Source: Saccharum officinarum
Lineage: Eukaryota > Streptophyta > Magnoliopsida > Poales > Poaceae
Assembly (NCBI GenBank): GCA_020631735.1
Contig: CM036201.1
Location: forward strand, 78,158,502-78,222,501
DNA: 64,000 bases
Direction: 5' to 3'
Below are positions 23,746 through 35,000 of this stretch, in pieces. The position numbers and the translations under genes were made by a program. The notes below the pieces were generated by a model. It was not told the DNA's origin and did no database searches. It saw only the letters and a program-made list of their open reading frames with translations. Within the stretch, counting starts at the first letter, position 1. Every line of letters starts with the position of its first letter.

Positions 23746-24235
23746 CGGACCACTCTACCCACCTCGTTCACCAACTCTGAGACAAAAGTCAGAGCATTTA
23801 ATGTGACTACCTATTACTTCCTACCGTCATGGCTATAGCTGTGACCGACATGGAAACAACACCAGTGTCAAATCTCACTTTTTACTGCCCATCCTGGGAT
23901 GGGAGGTGAAAACCTATCACTATACACACCATACCGCACACTGTTTTGCCACCGATCACCCTCGAGGGAGGATACAACAAGGTCCGTGCCCCACGATCTT
24001 GGCAATTCGGCCTTATCCGCCCGTCCTCGACCCGGCCTCGACCTACCACCGGTCAGCAGGGAGGAAAGGCTGAGGTGGCACATGACTCAGGGTCTTTTCA
24101 CCGTCTCGTCCCCTACGCCACCATGGTGTCCGGGGATGGCCGGCCATTCCTGGGGCATGTCGCTATAGCCACCTCTATAGGGATCGACAAAACTTCACCT
24201 CAAGACTCCCTTGGCGTCCTAGCCTCCTCTTACCC

Positions 24236-24244
24236 TATAAAAGG
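24236..24244 (+). promoter_or_regulatory. TATA box of the Tat 3' LTR
   Basis: TATAAAAGG sits about 760 bp into the LTR, followed by purine-rich leader-like sequence, and so marks the likely U3/R transition shortly downstream. Confidence 0.65.
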
Positions 24245-24587
24245 ATAGGCTAGGGATCTACAAGGGGAGGGACGGACGAAAAAAGCCAGAAGCCAAGCAC
24301 AAGCAAGCAAAGGTAGAAGATCAACATCTCAAGCAATCTCCCTTGTACTCTCACTTTTCCCCCTGAGACCTAGGCTCGGTTTCCTCTCTCATAGCTTGTA
24401 ACCCCTACGCAAGCACTTAGGTGCAAGGAAATACAATACTCCCCCCTCTCCGCTGGACATAGGGCCTTCTTTTGCCCGAACCAGGATAAATCCTCGTGTA
24501 TACTCCTTGCATCACCATCCAGATTAGGGACACACAACACTCACTCGTTGGCTTAGGACCCCCGCAGGACCAAACGCCGACAGCGAG

Positions 24588-26335
24588 CTACTCTGGCACT
24601 GTAGTAGCGGGCTGTTCGTAACTGGATTCATGGCGAGCACAGGGATGTTCTTGCAGGTGGAGCGTGAGTGGCACCGCGTCCACTCCATGGAGTATGATAC
24701 GCCCGCGCGGCATCAATCCTGGAGGTGAGTCACCTTTGTCAGAGTCGCATGCGTTGAAGTCCTAGTACCAACAAACACAGGCACTGATGGCTGAGTGCGT
24801 CCCTGGCCACTGCTGTGGAGCTGCTGCTCTGGGGACAGGCGGCGATGACACGGCAGCCAACCGGGCAAGCACACAGCCAGCACTACAACGGGCGACGCTT
24901 GGAGCGTGTCGCGTTTGGGCGAGTTCATGACACCGGCGACGGATGCTGCCGTGGCGGCTGGGGCCGTGGGTGCACGGGCAACATCCTCTGGGATGAAAAT
25001 CCCTCTTGAATGCTCTTACAATGACGATGGCATCTGTGGATGTCAGTCCCCGTGCTGAAGGCGTCACTGGAGCGCTCAAGCTGCCTGGCCCTACCCCAAA
25101 AGCTCTGGCTCCGCTGCTCAACTTCGGCTTTGACTCGTCGTCTACAGGTCTCAGGGCGAAAGCCCTTATGAGCCTGGTGCTTCGATTATCAATGATGGCG
25201 TTCGTGGACATCATTCCCCTTCTTGAAGGCATCGACATAAGCACGCCTACCCCACCGATCCCAACATGACCTTGTGCTCTCTTGCACCCTTTGTGCCTCC
25301 TTGATCCTTGCTTCCCTCTTAGGCGAGACTAGCCCCTAGCTATCAGTTGTTCTTGATGTTTTCGATGAGTGTCCTTCTTTGGCGTCTCTGCTCTATCAAC
25401 GCTCTCCTTGATGGTGCCAGAAAATCTAATGTTGGGTGGTGTTTCCACCGCTACCGCCATTCCCCTCCATGGTTTCCTCCCAATGGATGATGTTGAATGG
25501 TGTACGTGGGTCTGGATGTGCTATAGGTGTCACCATCAGCCTCATGAGAGGTCGTTGTGTCCGGAGATCTTGGGCTTGCGTGTTCATCACCACTCTTAGT
25601 CACCATTCCACTGGTTGGTCCTTGGACGAAGGGCGACAGTGGAGCGGCGTAGCTACGAGGAGTGGTGCAGGGCACAATGGCCCTGGTGAAACCGACGAGT
25701 ATGTTGTTCGACGGTGACGCAAATCGGTGATCGGTTGACGTCTTTTAGCTTGCGCCCAGGCTTATCCTTGAGTCCTTTTGTTAGTTTTCTTATTGTTTCT
25801 ATTAAGTGTTTTTGGTGGTTGTGTTGCTGTTGTAATCTCTCTTTCCCCTCACTTGTCGTACTTCTGTGACCTCTAAGGTCATCTCTATATTAGGTGTTTT
25901 GCATCCTTCCACCTCCCGGCTTGACCGGTATCCGTGGAATAAAAATTTAGGTGGGGAGATCTTATCCCCCCGGCGACCTTTAAAAAAAACATCTCTTATA
26001 GGTGTGTAGGAAAATCCTTACTTTTTCTCAAATTTTTTTCACGTCAACTCAGTGGCGTATGACATAGGTCTGTTTTTCGTCCCAACTCTCTCCCGCGTAG
26101 CCGCCTTATTCCCCTCCCTACATGGCTCCACGGCAAAGCCCTCGGCCTAGAGCAAGTATCCTCCTTGGCGCCCATCTAATCCCTAGTGAGGCCCCATCTA
26201 ACGTGTTTCTTCTTATCTTGGGCCGTCACTCAACCCCCACCGTCCCATCTTCAGTGCTCCTCGTGTTCGGGCCCATCGCGCTCGCACAACTCGATTGGAA
26301 TGATGGTGGATATGGTCGAATGACGAGTGGGCCTC
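24588..26335. other. Unassigned sequence between the Tat element and Tekay-1
   Basis: No recognisable gene or element was found in most of this stretch. Near 24630-24725 an exon-like run begins with ATG in CATGGCGAGC and ends at a GGAG/GTGAGT-type donor, but nothing confirms a gene. Open frames near 24762-25244 (minus) and 25369-25717 (plus) lack known motifs. The right part resembles a LINE tail. Confidence 0.5.
25690..25989 (+). mobile_element. Possible LINE 3' tail
   Basis: T-rich 3'-UTR-like sequence leads to TGGAATAAAAATTTAGGTGG, a C/G-rich block and TTTAAAAAAAAC. This arrangement resembles the 3' ends of plant LINEs. No reverse transcriptase remnant was seen upstream and no target duplication was established. 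Confidence 0.3.
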
Positions 26336-27345
26336 ATGTGTGTAACAACCTAGAAATTTCTAGGAAACAAAAGTCACAACTACAAATTTTTTTCTAAAAT
26401 AAACCTATGTTTGGTGAGGTGTCATGTAGGAAACCTAACCTAGTTGCACAAGTAGCACCTAAAATAGCTAATTACATCTTTGCATTTAACCATACATGCT
26501 TGAGTTGGATTTTATGCTCTTTGTTTGGTTAATTAAAAAGCAACAACATTTCTTGAATTAATTGCTTAAGTAAATAAGTATAGAAATATAAACCTATCAA
26601 ATAGTTGGAAACCAAAAATATATTTTTGTGGGCCCCATTGTGTTAACCAAGTGGAGGCAATATATTGGTATGCTTACAAAAGCTTTGGCTTAGTTAGAAT
26701 AAAGAAAATACAACATGGGAGACCCAAACAAATAAAAGGAAATATGAAGAACCTTTCTAGAACATCCAACCACAGCAGGCCCGGCCCAAACCGCAGCTGC
26801 GCGCTCCTCTTCGCGCGTCCGCGCGTGCGCCCGCCACATGGGCCGGCCCAACATGCTGCCGGCGCCCGGCCTGCGTTGCCAACCCGCAAACGCCAAGGGC
26901 GATTCACCCTTCTCTCTCGAGGTCACTGAACGGAGGGGCCCAGGCGTCATCGCCTTCCTCCTGATTCCCCTATGCCCTCTGTTTCGATCGATGAAGGGAA
27001 GGGGGGAGCAGGGTCATGCGTTTGGCGTGGGAGAGATTCTCCCTGTCCCCGCAACCACCTTGCGCGCCAAGGCGTTGTGCCAGCTACGCAAGCGCGCTTC
27101 CTCGGCCAATCACGCGCGCTCTGCCCTCTTCACGCACCACGCAATGCTGCCATGGCCGCGTAATCGGCTGACACCGCTGGCCACCACCATATTCTCTCTA
27201 ACCGCCGCGATTCCAAAAATTGGCATCGCCAATCCGTTCGCCACTCCCTGGCCATCCCAAAACCCTATGCCAACCCCTCTCGATGGACGCCACGTGGTCT
27301 AGCTACCTCCATCACCATCCGCCATCGCCATACTCAGAGCTTGGC

Positions 27346-27353
27346 TATATAAG
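27346..27353 (+). promoter_or_regulatory. TATA box, Tekay-1 5' LTR
   Basis: TATATAAG in GGCTATATAAGCCGAGC is followed by CCAAACCCCCTCCAACTTTT leader-like sequence. Transcription would start near 27375, which makes U3 about 1 kb and R-U5 about 3.1 kb. The identical element is in the 3' LTR at 54278. Confidence 0.75.
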
Positions 27354-27611
27354 CCGAGCACCGACGTCCCAAACCCCCTCCAACTTTTCCACCACCGCCT
27401 CGGGTGGCCTCACCTCTAACCACACCGCGCTACAAGGAAGGGGAAGAGGGGGAAAGCTGCCACCAGAGCCGCCAGCTGCCGAGGAGGAGCCGCCGGAGCC
27501 CGGAGCGTCGACCGAATGACCACGTCGACGTTGCTATTCTCCCTGCACGGCACCGCCTCATCACTGCGTCGAATCACCCGCACCACCATCCTCTCTTCAC
27601 CACCACACCAG

Positions 27612-27617
27612 GTGAGT
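27612..27617 (+). promoter_or_regulatory. Candidate 5' splice site in LTR leader
   Basis: CACCACACCAG/GTGAGT is a near-consensus donor about 235 nt downstream of the inferred transcription start. It is conserved in the 3' LTR (54544). It could be the common donor for exon A, ORF0 and gag acceptors. Confidence 0.5.
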
Positions 27618-28821
27618 CCGCAGCACCACCGTTTCCGCGGTGTGCAGACACCATGCCCGCCGCCGCCACGAACTAAGGGTGCCACCTCGCCGTTCCCAAA
27701 CCGGGGACTAGCAAGGGGAAGACACAACCCTCATACTTTGACTACACAGGCGCACACATGGTGCGCACACTCGTTGGCCTGGCCGAGCCACAGGGGCTCG
27801 GAATTGCCCGTGACACGCCACTGCACCGCGCACAGTCACCATGGCCACACCCCGCCATGGCGAAGTCTCACTCTTGGTATGCTAGGCAATAGAGGAAGGA
27901 AGAAGAGGCGCACAAAGTCATGTACACGCTCGCACTCACATACCAGAACTAAACACCGCGGTACCGAGCGCCAGGAGCGCGGGAACACGCCACCGCGAGC
28001 ACGTCCAGAGCGCGCTCGCCATGGCCAGCGCGCGGCCATGGTGAGGTTGATCCCTCCGAATCAAGCCAGTAGAGAAGAAGGGGAGGAGCTAGATCATTTT
28101 GCCTTGGGAAGGGACGCGCTGTGCGCGGCAACGAGGGGGAGGAGAGCCACCGAGGGAGCCGCTCGCGACCGCCATGCCGACGGCGGCGTGCTCGGGAGCG
28201 CGGTTGAGAAGCAGGGGAGGGAGAGGAGCTGCTGCCACGCTAGTCCATGCACCTGGTGCACCTGGACCGAGAGAGGGAGAAGGCAGATGAACTCGGTTCA
28301 CCACGGATCGAATCTACGGTTCACAGACCCGCACTCACACATCCACCATGAGCCACACTCCGTGGACCTGAGCCCATCTTCAAATCCAGAGCACGACGTG
28401 GCACAGCCAGGAGCCGACACGTGTCTAGCCCGGCCCAGCCCAGACCGGCCCTACCCGACCCGTATCAGCCCTGACCTAGCCCACCAAGGCCCGGTCTCGG
28501 CCCGGTCAACGTTGACCGTTGACCCGTCAATGAGACCCACCTGTCAGTGGCACTTTCAGACTCGGCCAATCGGATGCTGCCACGTGTCACTGCCTGAAAT
28601 TTCCTTTTCTTTTTCTTTTCCAGAAAATCATTTAATCTTTAGAAATTCATAACTTATTCATTTTAACTCAGAAAAATACCAAACCAGTCTCTAAATTTTT
28701 CTAAAAATGAGCTCTACATCTTAGGCTTGTGTTTGAGTGCATTTGGATCTTTTGAATTTCTGTTGCTTCTTTGTGCACCTCTATAGGAGTCATTAATGCG
28801 ACTCTACGTTACGATTAACAG

Positions 28822-28890
28822 AGCCGGAGGACCTGCCGACTGAGGAGTACGACCCCGACTACAGCGAGGACTTGGGTGACGACCTGCCAG
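28822..28890 (+). other. Candidate LTR small exon A, Tekay-1 5' LTR
   Basis: It is bounded by ACGATTAACAG on the left and CTGCCAG/GTGCCA on the right. The 69 nt encode a very acidic peptide containing EEYDPDYSEDLGDDLP. The 3' LTR copy is 55755-55823; it differs by three synonymous changes and one replacement in the parts compared. Confidence 0.5.
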
Positions 28891-30193
28891 GTGCCACGCC
28901 CCACCCATCTCCGTAGAACCTATTACGCATGCAAATATAGAATTGCTAGTGCTTTACTTTTTGTAAATTATTATTGATGATAGGCTGCATGGTAGATGCT
29001 TTACTTTGAGCCCTTTACCTTGTCGTAACCTTACTCCTGCTCACCCTGCTGTTAGGCTAGATGCTCGCATGTTACATAATACTGCTTTTACTCTTATTCG
29101 CACTATATCTGTGATGTGATGCTGGTGAGTGAGAGGCGTATATGTGTAAGGCACATAGTGCCGAGAACTTGATAAACCTGACTAAAGAACTAGAGAGATC
29201 TTGGTGTGCGTCTTGGATGAGTGGTGAGGGTTGAGTCGATCGGACAGGATCCTACGACGAGTCTTTGGGGCAAGTCTTACTGGAGAGGTGCGACCTGGGC
29301 ATCTCTCACGAGAGATACCTGTGGCGGGTATATTTGGGAGGTGAACTGGGGTGTTGGTTATCCCTGGTGGAGGTGCTGTCGTGGCACGGGGAAGACGGTG
29401 TCTCCCCCTTGAGAAGATATCCTGTCTGGTCACCCTAAGGACTGGTATGTCTTGAGAACCGGAACCATGGGACCTTTGTGCACACGCTCCCGATGGGCGG
29501 GAGACGATTACCCGACTGACTAGGGCGGTACCATTACTACTAGGTTGGAAGGTGATAGTGTAGGGAGGTACGGGCATGGGGACCCACACCCTCCTAAGAC
29601 AGCGTAGTGACCTTGGGGGCCCGGTACTACGTCTCACAGTCTCAGCGTTTCGGTGGACGCCGGGGTGGCCCAGGGCTGAGTGGTAGGGTGGTACTATACC
29701 GGTTGGAAGGCAGTCGGAATCAGCCTAGACGAGCCGGTTCGTTGAGGATGGCGATCTTGTGGATTACCAGGTGTACACCCTCTGCAGAGTTGATCGATCT
29801 ATACATATAGTCGCGTCCGCGGATATGGACATTCTCATGACCTACGCTTCACTTGATTAGATGAGAGGAGTCCTTTCTACCTTTCCCCCGGGTTTTGTGT
29901 TGGATTCCAGCTTTGGCCATTGAGACGAGATCTGAGCGGGAGTCAATCTCGTCGCCTAAAGAGAGAGTGAGATGAGATGTGTTGTATGTGATGGGATTGG
30001 GAAAATGTGTGACTAAGATGAGTTAAAAACTGAGGAATATCTTATTAAAATATTAACTACTTGTATAAGAAACCCACAGCCTAAGTAGGTCTCTTTCTAC
30101 TTCCCTCAATGCATTCTACTTTCCACAAAGCATTGCAAGCATAGGGTGGGCGATGCGTGGCTAGTACCAAGTGTACTGATAGATTTTTGACAG

Positions 30194-30240
30194 GTTCCGA
30201 GCCCGAGTACAACTACGAGGGCGATGATTGGGAGAATTAG
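30194..30240 (+). other. Candidate LTR small exon B, Tekay-1 5' LTR
   Basis: TTTTTGACAG precedes a segment that continues the exon A frame (the split Gly codon GGT is restored) and encodes SEPEYNYEGDDWEN followed by TAG at 30238-30240. The 3' LTR copy is 57133-57179. Confidence 0.5.
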
Positions 30241-30500
30241 AGGGTCTGTTCTACGCTCAAGCCGGTTCTAGAAGATCTTTTTCCGCTGCTATCTACGTCG
30301 GATGTTGTTCCAAATGCTTGTGTGAGTGTGTTCCGCCCTACGAGGCAAAGAGAATAAATTATGTAAAACTCTCTATTGTACTCTAATATTCGTGCATGAC
30401 TTTATGTATCGCTGAGATTTGGGTAAATTGATGGAATGTTTCGTCATTTTACACTTCGATTCTGTGGATTTCCCTTCGTGGAAATCAAGGACGTTTCAGT

Positions 30501-30516
30501 TGGTACCAGAGCCATG
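30501..30516 (+). promoter_or_regulatory. Primer binding site, initiator Met tRNA type
   Basis: TGGTACCAGAGCCATG begins 2 nt after the 5' LTR. It matches the usual plant iMet complement TGGTATCAGAGC with one mismatch, the standard primer for this class. Confidence 0.88.
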
Positions 30517-30830
30517 CTGACCCTAGGACAGACCCATAGGATTGGACAATAGTTTTAGGGAAGATCTTGACACTTTCGGTTATATTACCGACCGTGCTGC
30601 ATTTTCGTGCAATTCTTATCTCATTTTCACACTCTCTTACCTACATTTCGTTCTACCTTACCTATCACATCGCTCCGTTCCACCCTGAATCACCCTGTTT
30701 CACTTAAGAATTCATCAAGTATTACTCTGAGTTACATTGATTCGCCTTGTCTTACCAAGTTTCACTCTGAAATACTCAAGTTACTACATGCACAACAAGG
30801 TATTGACTCCGTCTTACGGTTAATTTGCAG

Positions 30831-32060
30831 ATGGCCCCTGTTGCCGAGCTGCCTATGGATGGACTGGCCTACCGTGGGTTCACCACGATCCTGTACGACA
30901 TGCTGGACTCACTAGGCGTTCACACAGAGCAGATCAAGTACGTGTGCCGGGGTGAGCCTGGACCCGATGGGTTCAAGGGCCACATCGTGGTCCACCTCAA
31001 GGTCCCCGCCAGTGAGTTCGTACCCGTGTTGCGTGCCTTCGAGACACTAGAGGTGGAGAACTCTATTGCTTCGTGCGTATAGTCTGTCTCGCGCATAGCT
31101 CTTCGCAGTGTGATGCATGACGCACATGACTACCTCAAGACGGGACCGTACCGCCTATTGCCTGCCGCTCTGGACCTGAATAGGTTCTCAGAGCCACAGA
31201 TCACTGCTGCAGATCGTGCTGCGCGCAACGAGGTCGAACCCTGTCTGAGGGCCTCCGCGCAGTACATCATCGCCCAGGATCGCTACATCATGGATGTAGA
31301 GATGCAGAACCACCGCTACCGAGACCTCCTGTTCCGTTGCGACGAGGAGTTCCTCAAGGTGGAGCGCAAGGAGGGGGAGATGGTCGGCAAGCTCGAGGAG
31401 GAGCGCATGGGCTATGATAGGATGAAGACCTTCTACGAGAACCGTGAACAGTCACTTCAGAAGGAGATCACCGATCTCAAGGACAAGGTTGGGGAGGCTG
31501 AGCTTCACCATGACTATCTTGAGTCCAAGGTGCTTGAGTGTGAGGATCGGATTGAGCGTCAGAGGCTTACCTTGAGAGAGCTCCACGAGAAGGAGAAGCA
31601 GCGTGGCTTCAGGAAGCTTGCCCTGGAGGCCCGTTGCAACACAATGGAGAAGCTAGCTGTGGAGGCTGCCGTCACCACCACCTACAACATGCACCACTTG
31701 GTTCACTACATTAAGAGCACCAAATATCTTCAGGACAAGGTGGACCGCATCAGTCAGGCTTGGATCGACGCTGATCGTAAGCGCGTCCAGGAAATCGAAA
31801 AGGTCCAGGATGTCCTCTTACCTAGGATGCGCAAGAAACCGCGCAGACAGCCTTTCCACGTTGAGGCGACCAAGCTCAACTTCAAGGCTTGCCCGACTGA
31901 GGGTTACTCAGAGGTTCCGAGGACTAAGATGTTGGACTATGCTCTCACTTACGTCGCGAGGATCCACCAGTCCGACGACGAGCTTCGTGCCATGGAGGGC
32001 ACTCTCGAGGCTTCCACTTCTGGTCCTTCTACACCACCTGCCACTCCCGGACAGGAGTAG
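30831..32060 (+). CDS. ORF0 of Tekay-1: coiled-coil protein upstream of gag (one internal amber)
   Basis: The frame from ATG 30831 to TAG 32058-32060 covers 409 codons, interrupted only by TAG at 31080-31082, which looks like CAG to TAG. Residues 1-130 form a globular-looking part (YRGFTTILYDMLDSLGV; KGHIVVHLKVPASEFVPVL). About residues 140-310 are a long charged coiled coil (FLKVERKEGEMVGKLEEERM; LRELHEKEKQRGFRKLALEA). The tail is basic, then Ser/Thr/Pro-rich. The ATG follows TTAATTTGCAG directly, a good splice acceptor. An extra ORF before gag is known from some grass elements of this lineage (RIRE3/RIRE8-like); its function is unknown. No enzymatic motif was seen. Confidence 0.75.
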
Positions 32061-32063
32061 TTA

Positions 32064-35000
32064 TGTAACAGAACCGCCCAATTATACGAGATTAAGTAGG
32101 AAAACCATCCAACAGAAGGACAATTTAACCAACTTAAGCCCGTATAACCCGGTAGTCCGTGAAATCTCGACGGATTTCAAACCATTCGCATAACAGCCAA
32201 GATCGTACTAAGTTTAGCGGTCACCGTCATAAGTTACATAAATGTTCGCGGCATAAAATACATCGGAGTTTGAACATAGTTATTACAAACCAGGTTTGAA
32301 TAAAAGTAGCGGAAGCGGTAGTTCAAATCACGCACACACACAACATTTTGGAATAAAGTGCCAGCTTGTGATCATCTCCAGCAAAAGCATCAGACGAGAA
32401 GTAGCGAATGACCATTGCCCATGGTCCTATGCTTCGTCCATTGCAGGATAGAGACAGTTGATACAATAGCCATAGTACATCTGTCCATCTGCAACAAGTG
32501 GGAACAAAGCCCTGAGTACGAGAAGGTACTCAGCTAGACTTACCCGTCAAAAACCAGAAATAAAAGACACCAAGGAATCATGATAGGCTTTCTGGTGGGG
32601 TAGCTGACTCATTTGCAAAAAGGCATTTTTAGCATTTATGAAAACCTTTACAACAGCTATGCATCAAGTTAAATCTTTATTAACCTATCAACTACATTTG
32701 CACCTGTACTAAAGTAACATGGAATTAAACAGGCAATGATAACCAATGATCATTAACAACTTCCATTATGTCATAATTTATATAACTGTCCAAGTGTTCC
32801 ATCAATATTACTACGATGAAGTAGCTCAAGTCAAGTGTTCACTATCCAGTGAACGATGGCGATTCGAATCGATTATTAACCAGCTGGTAAGTTATTCCTC
32901 ACACAAACCTCACTCACCCGCTAAAGTGAGGTGTTGGTCACCGAGTCAACCATTCAGGTAAAGTCGCGAGCTTGCCAGGAAGCACTTGTAACCGGGGGCC
33001 GCCCGACTACTCTTTGGCCTTATCATCGCGCCCCCGTATCCTGCCACTCCTGCTGTGGTACAGTGCGTTGCGGGCAATCCACTTGGCCTGAATAATCTCC
33101 CAGTTTCGCGGTCGGAAGGTACTTTATCCGGCCAGCTAAATGTGAGGCATGCGTTCAACATGACCCGAGGGACAACAACGGACGGTCCTTAATCGACACA
33201 GACAGAAAACACTACAGTCCGAAACCCTGCAAGTTTCCGCCCGGTCTCAATTTCATTTCACACTTAGTTATACCATGACTTCATAGTTATCCCGACAGAT
33301 CCAGGTAACCACCTACAGCTTGTAGGTGACAGGAAATCACTCGACTTCTACCGGTCTAAGCCAGCTAAGCATTGACTCGACTGCGGATACCAGGGTAACA
33401 AGGATATAATATAACAAAGGTAAGCAAGGTATAATGGAGCAACGTCTGCAAACAACTCCTAACGTAATGCATCAAATTAAGTAAAGTTAATAATAAATTA
33501 TTTGCAAACCGGGAGAGAAATGCTCCGGGGCTTGCCTCTCTCGAAGGAGCTCGGACGGTGGTCGGGGCACTCCGGGAGATCTTCACCGGCCTCTTCTTCG
33601 GCTTATGTCACCTCCTGCTGCTGCACCTCGATCTGCTCCTCTAGCTCCTCGGGTAAGACGACTGGATTCTTGGTTTGCGATCCTGTATGATGCAATGTGC
33701 GTAGGTGAGTATGCAAGTGTGCATCGAAGGAGATGAATGCAATGAATATGTTGAAATGCAAGGTAGTCAACATCATCCAAGAAACTATACACTACAAGCA
33801 CATGTCATCTACTGCATTCTCTTTTACTACTATTATGTTAAGTTAACCTATCTTATGAAATGCTTCAAAGATACACCAAAGCTTTACTAATTTCTTAATC
33901 ACACTTAAAGCAACACTTGCTTAAACCCTAAGTAATAATAGGTTTAAATAGCAACATATATTTCTGATGCTCCTAAAAATCTAAGAAAATTACAGTAGCA
34001 TAATACTACTCTAAACAGACTACCATAAAAATTTCATAGCATTTGGATAAGCAAACCATCCTATACAAAAATGACAAGCTATAGCATAAAAATGAGCATG
34101 AAATTACTTTGTACTATGAAAAGTGTCAAACAACAGAATTAATATTTTTCCTAGGTTCTTCATAGCATACTATGACTGTACAAAAATTATCACATGCATG
34201 TTTTATACAAAGTTTACTCTCTAGCAAAAATAACAAAAATCAGCCATTAAAGGCACTTGAACTATACCTCAACATTTTCCCACAGCACATGCATGCAACA
34301 TATTTTTCCTAGTAAGTGCATGATATATGAAGATTAACAAACTTAAAAATCATATTTTTCTGATACATATAGGATTTACTAGCTATTTTACAAAATATCA
34401 GCAATATTAAGAATTAATTAAAGCTCTACAGAAAAGTATCCCAAAAATGACATGCAATATTTTTAGATTGTAGATCTGGTTCCAAGGAATCTAGACAAAT
34501 TTATTTCACAATTTTTGGAGCTGAAATGACTACTAAAACATTTTTCCAAAGCATTTTTAACAAGAATAATAAAAGAAAATGGAAATGAATTTTCATAACG
34601 GCACTGGGCCGGCCCGGGAAATCAAGCGGCCCATGGCCGTCGCGACCCGGCTTGCGCGCGCGGGGGAAACAACTGAGCCGGCCTGCTCGGGGCTCAGCCC
34701 ACAGCGCAGCCCAGACCACCGAGGGAGGGGGGAACACCCGAGCGCGGTCGCCGGCGTTCACGGCTTCGACGTCGCGGCGGCAGTCGCGACCAACGGCCGG
34801 CTCCGGCCAAACCATGGCCAACCAAAACGCGCAATACGGTTGCAAGAGAATGGTGAATGCGTGAAAGAGGCACGGAAGGGCAGGGATAGGGCGAGCGAGG
34901 CGGTGGCGGAGTAAGGCTCGACGGCACCGCCGCGGTGGCGCGGCGAGGCGAGCAGCAATTGGGTCCTACCGTGGCCAACGAGGGGATGGCGATGCTCGTT

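Larger units (their letters stand above)
1..24582 (+). mobile_element. Ty3/gypsy Tat-clade LTR retrotransposon, 5' end outside window, nested insertions
   Basis: The domain order is gag, protease, RT, RNase H, a second archaeal-type RNase H, integrase, an antisense ORF, a polypurine tract and a 3' LTR. The DGGS protease motif and the dual RNase H are hallmarks of the Tat (OTA) branch of plant gypsy elements. The 5' LTR and primer site lie left of position 1. Coding continuity is broken by solo LTR A at 5085 and solo LTR C at 14511, and each is bounded by a perfect 5-bp duplication of integrase sequence. Many in-frame stops and several frameshifts show it is dead. It is the oldest layer of this block because everything up to 20389 is inserted into it. 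Confidence 0.93.
23475..24582 (+). repeat. 3' LTR of the Tat element (1108 bp)
   Basis: It starts TGTCAGGTACC and ends ACGCCGACA. GCGAG follows at 24583-24587 as the presumed target duplication, which cannot be confirmed because the left end is outside the window. The LTR carries a 44-bp tandem array near its start and a TATA box at 24236. The paired 5' LTR is missing, so age cannot be estimated. Confidence 0.85.
26341..30498 (+). repeat. Tekay-1 5' LTR (4158 bp)
   Basis: It is closely similar to the 3' LTR throughout, with scattered substitutions and small indels visible (for example CCTAG versus CCCAG in the first 15 bases). Layout: AT-rich 5' part, GC-rich core about 26770-28560 containing the TATA box at 27346, candidate exons at 28822-28890 and 30194-30240, and the conserved 29219-29865 block. 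Large open frames in the GC-rich core are compositional. Confidence 0.95.

Noticed and set aside
24762..25244. 160-codon minus-strand frame between elements
   Set aside because: No recognisable motif, no clear promoter or splice structure; cannot be told from chance.
27516..28652. 378-codon open frame in the Tekay-1 5' LTR
   Set aside because: It lies in a GC-rich LTR core where frames are open on both strands, is low-complexity (Arg/His/Thr-rich), and is not kept as one frame in the 3' LTR. Only the short exon-like segments show coding signals.
30501..30516. Possible tRNA gene because of tRNA-like sequence
   Set aside because: Only the primer-binding complement is present; there is no cloverleaf or internal promoter boxes.
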